A DNA stretch of 64,000 nucleotides from Ciona savignyi (taxonomy: Eukaryota; Chordata; Ascidiacea; Phlebobranchia; Cionidae), in the NCBI GenBank assembly GCA_000149265.1, contig CH002905.1, positions 71,251 to 135,250 of the forward strand, written 5' to 3'. Shown piece after piece: positions 21,934-34,744 of the stretch. Numbering within the stretch: position 1 is the stretch's first letter; the number at the start of each line of letters is the position of its first letter. The translations under genes were made by a program, and so were the position numbers. Below the pieces are notes generated by a model. That model did no database searches and was not told where the DNA came from. It saw only the letters and a program-made list of their open reading frames with translations.

Positions 21934-24900
21934 ATGACGCAGTCTGTCGCTCAACTAAAAGCGGAGTTAAAACATATATCTCAATTGTTTCCGCGAGCCC
22001 ACGAAGTGTTTCGAGTTGTACATTCTAGTGCAGATGAGCTATGCTGTCACGTTATCGCTGGATCGACTAAACACATAATAAATTGCACAATTTCGGCAAG
22101 TATTGGTTCATTTTTTTTAATTTAATTAAAAAATAAAGAATACATTTTTACAGTCAGCGGTCTACATCATGTACTGTTATATTTTAAGTGTAGTAAAATC
22201 GTTATTACTGTTTACCTTAAAGTTAACAAGAAAAATTAAAGAAAGGCAATTAACCAGTTATCGCAAACATTAGAATAAAAGTTGCAGTATTAAAAACCCT
22301 CAACTAGCTAGTCTGGCGCAAGGTACTTACCAGACATCACCTGAATCCAGGGGATTAAAAACAATTTCCAGCAACTAATATCTATTTTTTGCTAATAGTA
22401 TTGTACTGTGTTTTCTTATTTATATTTTAAATATTTGAACCAAGAGGAAAAAGGGTGGCATGAAACACTTCAGTAACATTTTATTTTCCAGGAACCGTAC
22501 CCCACTGCAAGACCGATGTGGTATTCGGAATCTGAAGATAAAACAGTGATGAAAGTATTAGAAGATTTAGCCGATCATGAATTTGATTCAATTGCTCCAG
22601 TAATTATGATTTTGATTCTACTCAAATATAATAATGTAGTGTGATTAAAATTGTGTTATGTGGCCTGTATTAATTAGTTGTTATAAAATAGTCTGTGGCA
22701 ATGATAAACTAATACATATGAAATAGAACCTAGTCATGACCTAAGGTCCTAAGCTATTTACTATTTAGTGATAATTTTTATTGTCATGAATTTGTCAAAT
22801 TTACGCACCTACCTGACAGATGTTAAAAAACTAAAGCTTTTTTTTTTACATGTATATTTTAAATCAAATAATAACAAATTTTAATATCATAATTTCCCCC
22901 GAGTTTCTTAAAAATATATCCGGTGCTTGACTAGTGGATGTAATGTATCATATTATGACCACCGCAGTAAATGATTTCTTGGTAAAATTATTANNNNNNN
23001 NNNNNNNNNNNNNNNNNNNNNNNNNNNNNNNNNNNNNNNNNNNNNNNNNNNNNNNNNNNNNNNNNNNNNNNNNNNNNNNNNNNNNNNNNNNNNTTCGTGA
23101 CAAACCTGTGTAAAGGCTGCAGTTTAAGTCTTCCACGACACCTCGGTGAATTGGATAAGAAACCGGAACCAGTGGTAAGGTTGTGTTTGAAAGTTCGATT
23201 GAAATTTAACTTATTAAGACCTATGATAGAATAGGTAATGCCGTAAGGGTATACCCACACAGACATACATGTACAATTTTTATTCTAATCATTATTTAAC
23301 TTACAGTTTGCATTTCATCACTTATAAAGAAAACTTTAATTTTTAGTTAGTGTACCCTGTATTTGTATCCACCCAAATGATAAATATCCAATAATCTATA
23401 TATGTTTTGTGTTATAAAGGATTTTTCAATATAAGTAATAAAATGCCACACCTGTTTCAAAATTAAAAATGTTTTTTTTTTATAGTTGTAAGCATATTAA
23501 TGATTCTATGACAGTTATCACAAACAAAACTAGGAATCAAAAGTTTTACTACCAATGAAATGAAAGTAATTCGACTCGTAATATATGTTTATGATGTCAA
23601 ATTATACTGTTTACCACTAACTGTTTCCCAAACATAGTCTAAGCTTTAATCTGGCCATGTTTATAAAACTGCATGGAGAAATTAAAATGAGACTTTAATA
23701 TGAAAAACTGGGTGAATACCTGTTCTGTATTACTACAGAAAAGTCTGTGTGTTCTGGCTCTGGGACCATAGATTGATTTGTTGATGCAAAGTAACATATC
23801 GATGTGTTTAACACATTACCCTTATTTTTGTATCATAGTTGTTTTATATTTTAATGTAAAAACTTTATATTGTTTTGTTTCATATTTTGATGTAAAAACT
23901 TTTTAATCTTGCTTTCCAGGAAATGGAATTACAATCTCTCTCCAGTTCAGATGAAGATGAAGACGATGATGTAAGAGTTTTAAACTTTTGTTGAACTTTC
24001 CTATTAGGATATAAAATAGAATATTCATGTTTATCCCCTAGAATGGGAAATCCAAGGGGCTTATAACACGGGCAATCAGATCACCTCGCGCCTACCGTGG
24101 GGTTACTGGAGCTACTGCAGTGTGTTGTGTATGATAGACATGTTCCTAAATTTTGGTAGAACCCATTAATCCGCTGAGTTCAGGAAATGTCCGTAAAGTG
24201 CCTTGCCCAAGGACACAACCGACTAGCTAGCGACCAGTTTCGCACCTGCAACCTTTCGATTGAAAGGCGACGCACTTAATCGCCAGACTAACCGGCCGGA
24301 CAAATTATTTAAGTATTGTGTTGCCTAGGGATGCACAAACTAGAATATCGAATCTTTCGGATTCGAATCCTACGGGATTCGAATCCAAATATTACGTTTA
24401 TTTCGAATATTTGGATTCGAAATAATAAACATTGCACATTAAGAAACTATAATTGCATGGAGTTCCTTTTTATTTCCATTGTACATATTGCAGCAGCGTT
24501 GATTACAACGGATATTATAAGCATGGGCGCCGACTTGCGCCGTTGCGCCGCAATGTCTGTTTTATAATTACGCAAAAAATTTCCTGCGCATTTAAATAAT
24601 TATCACATTTAATCGTCTAACCGCAGCGCCGCTTTTCCAGCGGTGTTTATTGCTTTGATCGGCGGTTTGACCTAGGGTTACGTTGACCTAGATTCAATAC
24701 AGGACCACTGACGACGCACTCCCGTTTTTCCCCATGTTCTTCCCATTACTAAGTATTAGCTAGAGAGAACAGTAGGCTAACATCGGTTTCTTTGATCAGT
24801 TAACCGTTATAAGAATCTGGGTTCTTGCACAGGCCTCGCAGACACATAAATATTTGGTATATTCTTTCCGTATTGTTGACGCTGAGCAGAGTATTAACGA

Positions 24901-27900
24901 CCATGCAATATTTCAGCGGGTTAAACTCCTGGCTTAATCTTTTAGCTTTGTAAATCGTTAGTATCGTAGTTCTATCCCAGTTAGTTCGAGGCATAGGGCC
25001 GATTGTGACGTCATAAAATTTCGCGCAACGGTAACATTTTACTGAAGTCGCCGCCTATGATTATAAGTATGTAATCACACTGGCCATAGAGGTAGTCAGC
25101 GGCAGCAGGAATTTTTGACGATCTTGCCACTTTAACTCGAGTTTGCATTTTAATATAGAATAGGATTCGATATTCTGGATTCGAAATAACTATTCTAGAA
25201 TACCAAGGTATTCTAGTTTGTGCATCCCTAGTGTTGCCTTACTTGCCTATTTCACTATACAGATAGTGAATGCGATACTGTTTTTTCTTCTATTTTTAAT
25301 TAAATAGAACAGGAGAAATGTTTAAACATGAGCCTACCTATTGTTCTATTTTCATGGCCTTAGTCATTTTATACGTCGTTATGTTGTGTCTGTTGTGATT
25401 ACTCTTTTTCTTGGGAACTTCCCTGCAAATGGTTGTTACATAACAGTTGCTAGCCTTCTGCAAGTATTCATATGTTAGAATCAGTAATGATGCACTGCGC
25501 CCAGGTATAATTTTTGTGTCATGAAAAACGGACATACAAAACAAAATTAAACTATTGTCACAAGCTTACTATCAGTTATTATAAATGTGCTGTTTACTAA
25601 TTACTTTGTTAAAACAAAAGATATTTAGGAACACTAAACAAAATAATAAATTCCTTGACATCTCTTATTGATGTCCTCATGTCAATAAAATAAACCCATG
25701 TTACATACCACATATATTAGACTTTGCAAATTTGTGTAAAATTCATGTAACTATATTTGGAATAAAACAATGTATGACTTTATCACAGAATGGCCACTCT
25801 CTCACAAAACATTATGTGAATTGTTATTAGTTGTGATACTGTATTATTCTTGTCTTCAACAGATAAGTTTACTTCTTTGCAAAACACAAGTTAAATTTAG
25901 TTATCAGAAGCAAATTAGAATAGATATATCATCTTTGAGAATACAAAACTTAATATCACATTTCTTTTATGTGCTCACAAACACAAGTTACAGATAATTA
26001 TCAGATGCAAATTAAGATAGATAAACCATCTTTAAAAATACAAAACTGAATTTGCAACTATCACCATTTCTTTATGTGCTAGCTGTAAGTATTAGTTCTA
26101 TGATGTTTCTCTGTGACTATGTGAATTTAAAAACTTATTTCTGTGTAAAAACTTCAGGATGACGGCCTACAAGAAGATGTGGCAGCTGAAACTGCTAAGG
26201 CCGAGAAAGAAAACTCGGATATTTCGACGGAAAACCTCGCAATTCTTGACAAAATCCGACAGTCACAACGAAAAGATTACATTGATGTAAGAATCACATT
26301 CATTATATTAATGGTTATACCTACCAATCATAAACTAAATGTGACTTGCACAAGTAAAAAGCAGTAACATCTCGCTTTACACATAAAGTCAAGTTGCTAA
26401 AGTTACATAATTTTTGTACATTAAAAAGTGCTTTATTATTATCCAATTAAATTTGTTAAATTCCCTATAACACCTCTGAATAATGTATGTTTTATTCAGG
26501 GTAAAATTTCTGGTTCAGTCCAAGCATCTGACAGATTGTTAAAAGAACTAAAAGCAATTTACAAATCAGACAGCTTTAAAACAGGTAACGATCAACATTA
26601 TTTTTATTGATTTAAAGCTGCCATTTTTGAAACTATAATTTATGTTTAGTAGACTTTCCTTAGGGTTGCCCTATTGTTTGTCAGTGTGTGTGATGTCATA
26701 ATAACTGGTAACTTCCTTGTTTAGCATGTACTACATTGCTTAATTGTTTCTGTGCATTTAACAAATAAATATGTTTAATTAATTTTTTAATTAATAATGC
26801 AATGTATGCACCAAAAAGATTTTCTTGCTTGTTTATCCTGAAAAAATCCAAAAATATGTATTAAAGGCCAGAGCATGCTATAATGTGTGATTGTTAACAA
26901 GTTTGCATCATAATAAGTTATGTTAAGTTGAGTTTCTGGGTCCAGACATCGTCCGCTAATGGCTAACAAACAGTTTTGATATTTTTGGTGGCTGTCCAAC
27001 AACACAAAGGAGCTATATTGCTGGGCAATATGGGAAAGATGTTATTAACTGAAGGTTCCAATAAATTAATTAGTACCGCATACAAGATAATAAATATGTT
27101 CGGGGATATAACATACTTTAAGCTGGACAGTAAGGAATCAGTAATATGCTAACAACACATATTAATATTTTTAATACATTTTCGTACTTAATAATAGAGA
27201 GCATAATGGGTTAAAAGAATGTGTATTTTAATATGAAAGTTCGTTGCAAAAGCATTAATTCAGTCTTGCTTTGTTGTTTAAAAGTAATATCTGTTTGTTG
27301 GTAAACAGTGTTTATGCATGAAATGTTGCAAAGATAAACTCAGTAACCATCGCATTTATATTTTATACACAGTTGTTAAAACATGTCTATAATCCAATCA
27401 CTTATTTAGTTTAGGTGTATTTAGACGTGGCCGACAAACCTAACCTAACCAAATAAATTAATAAAACTGGAAAATAAATGTTTTTATAATGATTATTTAG
27501 GATAGGATATTCATGTTTATCCCCGTGAATGGGAAAACCCAGGGGGTTAACACACAGGCAATCGTCAGCTCACCTAGCGCCCACCGTCGGGTTACCGGAG
27601 CTATTGCAGTGTGTTATGTATGATTCACATTTTCTTCAATTAAGTAGAACTCATTAGGCCGCTGGGTTTAGGCAATGTCCGTTAAGTGCCTTGCCCAAGG
27701 TCACAACTAACTAGCTAGTGACCAGTTTCGAACCTGCAACCCTTCGGCTTAAATGCGACACACTTAACCACGAGACTAATCTGTCGGACACTGTTTGTCC
27801 CAAGGTTGTTACAATGTTGAGTTGGTCAACGACAGTTTGTACGAATGGCATGTCCAGATACTCAAAGTCGACCCGGACAGCAATCTTCATGCAGATTTGA

Positions 27901-29566
27901 AAGAACTAAAAGCAAATGGGGGTCAAGGCTCAATTATAATGGGATTATCGTTTCGAGACAACTTTCCATTTGACCCTCCATTTGTACGAGTTGTATGTCC
28001 AATCTTATCGGGAGGGTGAGTGTGGAATGTGTTTAAAATAAAAAGATTGCCGAATAAACTAGAAAATTCTCTAGACCATTCGCAAGTTATATAACCTGTG
28101 CAGAATGTGTTTAAAATGAAAAGTATGGCTGAATAAACTTGAAAATTCGTAGGACCACTCGCAAGTTATACTACCACGTACAGTGAAATCTGGCAATTCC
28201 GAACTAGCCACTAAAAAAGCCATTGTTAACAACATAAATACTGACCATATACAGTTATTGTACAAGCCACACTCCCATACATTTGTAAGGATTGAAACAA
28301 ATGCTGGTTTCATAATGTCTGGTGGAACAACACTAAAATAGGGAAAAGAGGGAATGCGGAAAACTGATCACTAAAACTATGGAAACCAATTCTAAACCTG
28401 CCCCAAACACTAATTTTAATCCCAACCCTAACTTATACCCCAGCCCTTCACACTAACATAAATGTCATAATCTTCATTTTAGTGAACAGTTATCCTTTTT
28501 ACCTACTTCCCCCCCTCCTTCAGTTTCCCCATCAAATGTCTTTAAAATATTGATCAAATTTCATCACCACCAGGTTTGTGTTGGGAGGAGGAGCAATATG
28601 TATGGAGTTGCTAACCAAACAAGGCTGGAGCAGCGCTTACTCAATCGAGTCACTTATAATGCAAATTATGGCGACATTAGTCAAGGGCAAAGCTAGAATT
28701 CAATTTGGGGCGTCATCAGTAAGTCAATATCGTTTAATTATTAACCTTTCATTGAATTTATCTTTTACATTTTATAAATTATTTGAGTAAATATGTAATG
28801 TCTTTTCTTTTATGTGTGGGCTAATCCACTTTGTAAGATTACACTTTATTATCGTCAGATTGCTTGTAAGCAAGTTCTGTAGAATATGAAGTAAAGTATG
28901 ACAAAGAGACTTTGTCTAGTGCTTGTTCTTCTTTACACATTTTGTTAGCCATGTTAAAATGAAAGTTGTTACAGGCATTATCCAACCCAGTAAATGATTT
29001 GTAAACATCTGGTCATGATAACCCACCGGTATAAAAATACCGTGTTAACTTGATTTAATTTTTAAAACTTGTTTTCACTAACTATAGTGTAAAATTGAGT
29101 TTTAAAGACCGTCCAGCATGTTTACTCCTTTCTCTATTGTTAATTTATCATGTTTTCAAAAAGTCCTATTGCTGTTAGCCATGTTAAAATGAAAGTTGTT
29201 AAGGACACGCAACCGAGTTCTCTTTTAAAAATAAGTTGTAAACAACTCTTCATGACAACACATGGGTATAAAAAATAAATTTTCAGTTGTTTGCACTTTG
29301 TTACTTTTAATAAAAAAAAAGTTTAAATCCAGCATGTACCTTTACACTTCTCTCTCCATTGTTTAATTGTCTTTTTTTTAAGACTGTTATTTTGCTCCCT
29401 GTGTTTTCTATCACATAAGAATAGTGAATAAACTAACAATCCTTAATCAACAACTTTTCCACCACAGTCCGCATACAGTTTATCAAGAGCCCAACAATCC
29501 TTCCAAAGGTTGGTTCAAATCCATGAAAAGAACGGCTGGTTCACCCCACCCCCCCAGGATGGTTGA
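21934..29566 (+). CDS. UBE2Q: Ubiquitin-conjugating enzyme E2 Q family (interrupted by assembly gap)
   Basis: Exons: 21934-22095, 22492-22599, one partly lost in the N gap and ending 23174, 23920-23970, 26158-26286, 26500-26584, 27805-28015, 28574-28718 and 29468-29566 (stop TGA). All visible junctions close in phase; the first needs a GC-AG intron (GCAAGT donor at 22096). The N-terminal RWD-like part has [19 protein letters not shown] and [13 protein letters not shown]. An acidic linker follows ([24 protein letters not shown]). The UBC fold has [49 protein letters not shown] and the active-site Cys in [17 protein letters not shown]. It ends [16 protein letters not shown], very like vertebrate UBE2Q1/Q2. 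Known role: transfer of ubiquitin from E1 to targets. The gap removes at least the start of exon 3. Introns contain a SINE, a 905-bp hAT element and several local duplications. Confidence 0.94.
22994..23093. other. Assembly gap (100 N)
   Basis: A run of exactly 100 N, usually a placeholder for a gap of unknown length. It cuts into a UBE2Q coding exon: the sequence right after it is in frame as [20 protein letters not shown]. Confidence 0.98.
24007..24302 (-). repeat. SINE copy, full length
   Basis: Antisense copy in a UBE2Q intron, with ATATTCATGTTTATCCCC at the tail and CCAGACTAACCGGCCGGAC at the head. It ends just before a hAT element. Confidence 0.9.
24326..25230. mobile_element. Non-autonomous hAT transposon with 8-bp target duplication
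   Basis: 905 bp with inverted ends TAGGGATGCACAAACTAGAA and TTCTAGTTTGTGCATCCCTA. The flanks are GTGTTGCC at 24318-24325 and 25231-25238, a perfect 8-bp duplication. Sub-terminal GGATTCGAAT motifs repeat near both ends. No transposase frame is visible; the middle is GC-richer than its surroundings. It lies in a UBE2Q intron. Confidence 0.92.
25870..26085. repeat. Local tandem duplication, about 115 bp
   Basis: Two diverged copies share ACACAAGTTA, TTATCAGA, GCAAATTA, GATAGAT, ATCATCTTT, ATACAAAACT and TTTATGTGCT in the same order, within the UBE2Q intron before exon 26158. Confidence 0.7.
27498..27790 (-). repeat. SINE copy next to a UBE2Q acceptor
   Basis: Full antisense copy. Its head ends at about 27790, only 14 nt (27791-27804, CTGTTTGTCCCAAG) before UBE2Q exon 27805-28015, so any branch point must lie within SINE sequence. 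Confidence 0.88.
28024..28175. repeat. Tandem duplication, ~78-bp unit
   Basis: Two copies beginning GAATGTGTTTAAAAT and including CGAATAAACT or CTGAATAAACTT, GAAAATTC and CGCAAGTTAT, directly after the donor of UBE2Q exon 27805-28015. Confidence 0.75.
28325..28545. mobile_element. GCAACAC-type MITE
   Basis: Starts GAACAACACTAAAATAGGG, has the family blocks GAACACTAATTTTAATCCC-like and CATAATCTTCATTTTAGTGA, and ends in CCCCCCTCCTTCAGTTTCC. It lies in the UBE2Q intron close to exon 28574-28718. Confidence 0.6.
28940..29395. repeat. Tandem duplication, ~230-bp unit
   Basis: GTTAGCCATGTTAAAATGAA followed by AGTTGTTA occurs near 28946 and again near 29176. Both are followed by similar TCATGA-AACACC/ACACAT, GGTATAAAAA and a CAGCATGTACC-like stretch. 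It lies in the last UBE2Q intron. Confidence 0.65.
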
Positions 29567-31843
29567 AACCCACATCAGCGAGGACATTGAAGTGAGTTTG
29601 TGCTGGCCATGAAACGATGGATGGAAAAATTGGGGGATTACCCGACGCCCTGGCGTCTTCGTTACGAAACTAAATCAACCAAATTTGATTCCATTTTCAC
29701 AATTTGGAAATATTCATCGCTCTGTATTGTTCTTTCTCCATTTTCTGCCTGTCAACATCAACTTTTTTTTATAAATTTCCTTGTGACAATATACTGCTCC
29801 AAAGTTGATTGTAATTCCGTACAAAAAGCGACTCGCATATTAGACAATTAACCAACATCATCGCACTGCTGTTAAGTTTTACTGTAAGTCCAATTTATTT
29901 GTTTCTAATTTTCATTTCATATTGTTTTTATTTCCCAACTATCCGGGAGCAGTTAATTTTAACATTGGATCAATGTCTCGTGGATCTACGTAATATTGGG
30001 CTCTAAAAGTGCAATATGTAATATGGTCAACTGCCTTCTTCAATAACAACGCTTATAACAGGACCAATAAACTGACAAATGGTTTGAGTGCATATCGTTG
30101 TGAAAGTGTATCTACATTCCAATCTAACGCGCAAGTACAGAATCAGTAGCACGTAACGAAATCGCAGATTTTTTGTCCGCCCGAAAAACTTAATGGGATA
30201 ATGCTATTGCAGTGTGTTGTACTGTATATGATCGACGTTCTTTAGTTTTAATTCAGCCCATTAATCCACTGGGTATGCGATATTCACTGAGTAGGTTGCC
30301 CAATGATAATGTGACTTGTTTCTATTTAGCGCTTTAAGCCGAAGGTTCTGTTGGATCGAAAATGGAAATTGAGCGCGAGGTAATTAGACGGTTGCTCGTG
30401 TGATAACGCCTCTGCGTTTTCGCACTTGCAGGTTAAAACCTGAATATCCTATCTTAATTTTGTTGCTTTGCTATTGGTGCCCCATTAAGCTCGTCAAACA
30501 TTAGAATTAATAAAGTCTTAGAATTAAATCGACCCAACGTATTCGCTTAGCGGCTTCAGTCGTACAACACAATTTGCAAGATTTGTCAAATTCCAATATA
30601 TGTTTCTATCGGCTAGCTATTGCAGGTCAAATTAATCCCATTGTTCGCTGTATATCGTCATGCTAATCATTTCGCTGTGCAGACGCACTTGTTATTGATT
30701 TACGTCATCAAACCGAAGTGCAAAATAATAAGTGATTGAAGACCACGAATCCACGTCATGTTTCGTACGTGGACAAAGGAAAGTTAATTGGGCAAGGTGT
30801 TGTGCGGGAGGTTACACACCATGTGTTTATTTATAGAGCAAATTGCGTAATGGGGTGAATCCTGTTTTGCGAACTGAACTAGTGGACTAGAAATTTGTGG
30901 TTGAACTACCTTGATCGAACTAGACGCGGTAACGCCCTCCAGGCACTAATGTTCATCCCGAGCAAAATTACGAGGTGATTTTAACATGTTAATGGAATTA
31001 TAAATGCCAGAAACTCACCAAATCGTTACTCTCCTTTAAAACAGCTCGAGATTTTCTACCATGAATATTTTAAACTAATAACTTTGAAAATCTTATTATT
31101 CTGACCATTGTGGGAAATGGTATCGATTGGAAATTATGCAGCTAACGCATGTGTGATTGATTTGCCAAGTACTTGTATTTTGCGAGAAATATATTCTTAG
31201 AAAATTCCATAAGTTTATAATAAGAATGTTTAGCAATGCCTTGTTGTAATGTTGGTGTTTTCATTGTTGTTAACAATGTCTGTATCATGTATAAGCATAC
31301 GGCGAATACCCAGAAAACAATCCGTTGCGATCAAAATCGTCAGTAGACCTATTTTTGTTGTTGTATATGTAAGCCTCCTTTTTATAATAAGTATAAATAA
31401 ATATCGGGATTTAAGGATTTAACCAGTTTTTTAATTACCAAAATAAATATCCAACGTTTTTTTCTCAATGAGTAATTGCATAATATACAACAGATTATGC
31501 AACAAAAACAGCCCTAAAAACCATAGGGAAAAAATAACAGTAACTAAAAGGCGTTAATTGAGTTAGAATACGCCGTGGCGAACCTTAAGATTTTAAAATG
31601 AACCACATCGTTTTTACCACCGCACAATCATTAAAGTATGCGGGGACATAAAGGTAGAAACAGCAGGTGTTCATTACCGCAGTCATTGCATTTTCAGGTT
31701 GTATGTTTGCTCGACAGTACTGACCAAAACATTCAATCACCGGATCTGTTTCAAACACATGCAGCGTGTAATTCCAAACACACGTATCTCGAAATCAACC
31801 TGCGACTACGTAAATCGCCGCGGGGCGAATCTTCGTTGCCCAG
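29567..31843. other. Intergenic interval between UBE2Q and the ShKT gene
   Basis: It contains the UBE2Q 3' UTR, an old SINE at about 30185-30455, then unique-looking sequence to 31843 that should include the promoter of the next gene. Open frames at 29600-29851 and 31638-31904 have no recognisable content. Confidence 0.55.
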
Positions 31844-33882
31844 ATGCCCGATATATCTAGCAAGATGCCACTTTCACTTTTCATTGTTGATTGGCAAAGG
31901 CTGAAAAAGCTCGCTTGCCGCTTGGGTGCTTATTGTTTTGTAACAATGAATTTGATTGTGATTATCTTCTTCGTGAATTATTACGCCATGTTGGCGCTTG
32001 GACGAAAGGTAAGAATTCGAATATTCTATTATAACGTAGTTTTAAACAGCTATAACGTTTCTGCAGACTTTATAAATGCCGGCCTTGTATTATATAAGAT
32101 GGCCGCCAAAACATTTTTTATATAGCGCATTATCACTATCCTTCGGAAAACTAAAAGGAAGGAAACTGCACACTAAAATGAAGATTATGACATTAGAGTT
32201 AGTTTTAAACATGGGGTTGGAGTTAAGGATAGTTCTGGGGTTGGTATTAGTGTTTAGGCCAGGGTTTAAATAAGTTTTCGTAGTTTTAGTAAGCAGTTCC
32301 CCTTCTTCCCTCTTTTTAGTGTTGCAACACATACTTGAATAAAACAACAAAATGAACGTTTATTCCATAAAACTGACTTTGTTAAAAAAATTTAAGTTGA
32401 AAATACGTAAAAATGCTTTACTATATATATACTTAATCAAGTATCGCTGTTAATACGACAATTGTTCAACCTAACCCAAATGCAAACAGGCACTGATTTA
32501 TATGTATTATTGACTAACTAATTTGTAAATTTTGGTTGTGTTTATTAGGGTAATAACATTTGTTGTTATAGAAAAACTCATTCGTTTTTTGAAATATAAT
32601 TCTTACAAACCAAACAACCGTATCGCTATATTTAAACAGGTCGACAAACAGGAGAATATTAAAAAATCCCCTAAATTTTCGAACACGAAAGACGACGTTG
32701 TGTTTCCTCCCGCGCCACCGGAATACTGGACAGGTAACTTTTGTGTGACGTATACCACTTGTAGTCTGACATATACCACTTGTAAAACTGACGTATACCA
32801 CTTGTAAAACTGGTCGCTAGCTAGTGTCCTTGAACAATGCACTTAACGGACATTTCCTGAACCCAGCGGAATAATGGATTCTACTAAATTGAAGGAACGT
32901 GTAAATCATATATACATAACACACTGCAATAGCTCAGGTAACCCGACGGTGGGCGCGAGGTGATCTGTCGATTGCCCGTGTGCTAACCCCTTTGTTTTTT
33001 TCCATTCACGGGGATAAACATAAATATTATATCCTATCCTTTTAGCAATTTCAGCCTTTTTGCTTTAACTTAATATAGAGGGTGTGTTTTTATAAACCAG
33101 TAGATTAGTATAGGATAAACTAAAATTCTAGCAATATCTTTACTATGATTCTAGCAATATCTTTACTACTATAACACACTGTAATAGCTACATCTACTGA
33201 TGGTTAGCATGCGGTGACCTGACGATAGCTAATGTGGTAACATCTCTCACGTTTTTCCATTCACAAGGATAAAAAGATTGCTGAGTAAATAATGCACAAC
33301 TAATTTGGCTTTGATCTATCAAATTAAAACCCAACCAATAACAGCAATGTTCAACATTTAGAATGTAATTTTCTTTTATTTGTTCTAGGGATTGGAAAAA
33401 CGCTTTAATACCGACGTTTCACGGACATTTTGCGGTTCTTTCTGTTTCCTTAAAATTTATTTTTTACAATGGTCTTAATACTTAATTGCACTTGTATTTT
33501 GAATAACAAAAGAAACTGTTTGGCGTGTATACCTGAAATACATACCTGGAAGTTTATACATGTAAAATTTGCAGCTGACGGAGAATGCGCAGACAACCCT
33601 ACTTTCGCTGAAGACTGTAAAATCTGGGCCGCTACAGGGTTCTGTACAAAAGAGGAGCATGGCCAGAAATATCAAAACTGGATGCGTAAACATTGCATGG
33701 CAAGCTGTCAAGTTTGCACCGCATCCTCACAACGATTGAAACTTGCATTGAAATCATTTGCAGGGGTCGGTATACTGTTGTGGCTCACGGGTATTTTACA
33801 GCTGCCTCGAATAATGTCAAACAGAAAATGTGCAAAACTAATTTTGTCAACGGGTTTAGCAACCTGCTTATACTTTATTTAA
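31844..33882 (+). CDS. Predicted single-pass membrane protein with a ShKT domain
   Basis: Exon 31844-32008 encodes a short N-terminus and a hydrophobic segment (about residues 27-49: GAYCFVTMNLIVIIFFVNYY), then a basic GRK. Exon from about 32549 or 32572 to 32733 encodes a Lys-rich linker (EKLIRFLKYNSYKP..., PPAPPEYWTG). It joins in phase to exon 33575-33882, which has a six-Cys ShKT domain: CADNP, EDCKIW, TGFC, KHCMASC and QVC. A second hydrophobic stretch (GVGILLWLTGILQLP) lies near the end. ShKT domains are found in toxins and secreted proteases and in many invertebrate extracellular proteins; the function of this protein is unknown. The first junction does not close in phase with the sites I can see; a 14-nt exon at 32490-32503 would fix it but is a guess. 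AATAAA lies near 34028. Confidence 0.68.
32125..32330. mobile_element. GCAACAC-type MITE
   Basis: Reverse orientation relative to 14381: it ends CCCTCTTTTTAGTGTTGCAA, the reverse of the family start. Internal blocks AAACTGCACACTAAAATGA and GTTAGTTTTAAACATGGGG are present. It lies in the first intron of the ShKT gene. Confidence 0.7.
32805..33042 (+). repeat. SINE copy lacking most of the head
   Basis: Starts at AAACTGGTCGCTAGCTAGTG and continues through GACATTTCCTGAACCCAGC to the tail ATATCCTATCC. It is preceded by three imperfect ~20-bp repeats of GTATACCACTTGTA. It lies in the second intron of the ShKT gene. Confidence 0.85.
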
Positions 33883-34186
33883 ATCTATATTTTATACATT
33901 TTGTATCGAGTAAGCAGAATATGCAGTACACGATTGTTTGTTCAATTTTAATTATTTCATATTGCGCTTTGTCCATCGGTGTAAGCTTGAAAAAGTAATA
34001 CCCTAAAACTGGAAACAGTTGACAAATCTAATAAAAATATTAAACAAATGCTTTAGTTATATTATTGTGTCAAGGTTGAGTATTAGTAGATTTTTAGGAT
34101 TTTTTTTATAACCGAATCTGGTTTCGATCTATTGAGTTCGCGACCGAGTCGCCAATCGTTGATTTCAAACAGTAAAATTTCAGTGA

Positions 34187-34494
34187 CATAGGATATTCAT
34201 GTTTAATCCCGTGAATGGGAAAACCAAGTGGGTTAACACAGAGGCAACATATTACCTCATGCTCATCGTCGGGTTACCAAAGCTATTTCAGTATGTGTTG
34301 TGTAGTGGTTCACACGTTTCTTCAATTTTAGACACCACCGACTAGCTAGCGACTAGTTTTGCCCAAGGACACCACTGACTAGCTAACGACTAGTTTTGCC
34401 CAAGGACACAACCGACCAGCTAGCGACTAGTTTCGAACCTGCAACCTTTCGGTTGAAAGGTGTCGCACTTAACCGCCAGACTAACCGGCCGGAC
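34187..34494 (-). repeat. SINE copy with internal duplication
   Basis: Antisense copy in which the block with TTGCCCAAGGACACAACCGA and the GACTAGCTAGCGACTAGTTT stretch appears about three times in succession (34330-34440). Confidence 0.85.
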
Positions 34495-34744
34495 CAACAT
34501 TCCGACAAGTGCGGGCTGGCCAAATACAGCAGTCATCACACATCAAAGAGTGATGGTTCAGACATGATCGGTACGACCGCTTCGTACAACCAAAATCAAC
34601 CTCTATTTGCGGCCGGATATGACATGATATTTGTTTATTCATGTTATTGAGTGTTTTGCTGGGTAACAACAGGGGTTATTTCCAAAGGTGTGTACTTTTG
34701 TAATAGTTTGTCAGAGGTTCGTAAAATAAAGGGTCCTGAATAGC

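Noticed and set aside
32532-32560. Earlier acceptor for the second ShKT-gene exon at 32548
   Set aside because: It is possible only with an extra exon to correct phase, so it was not used as a firm border.
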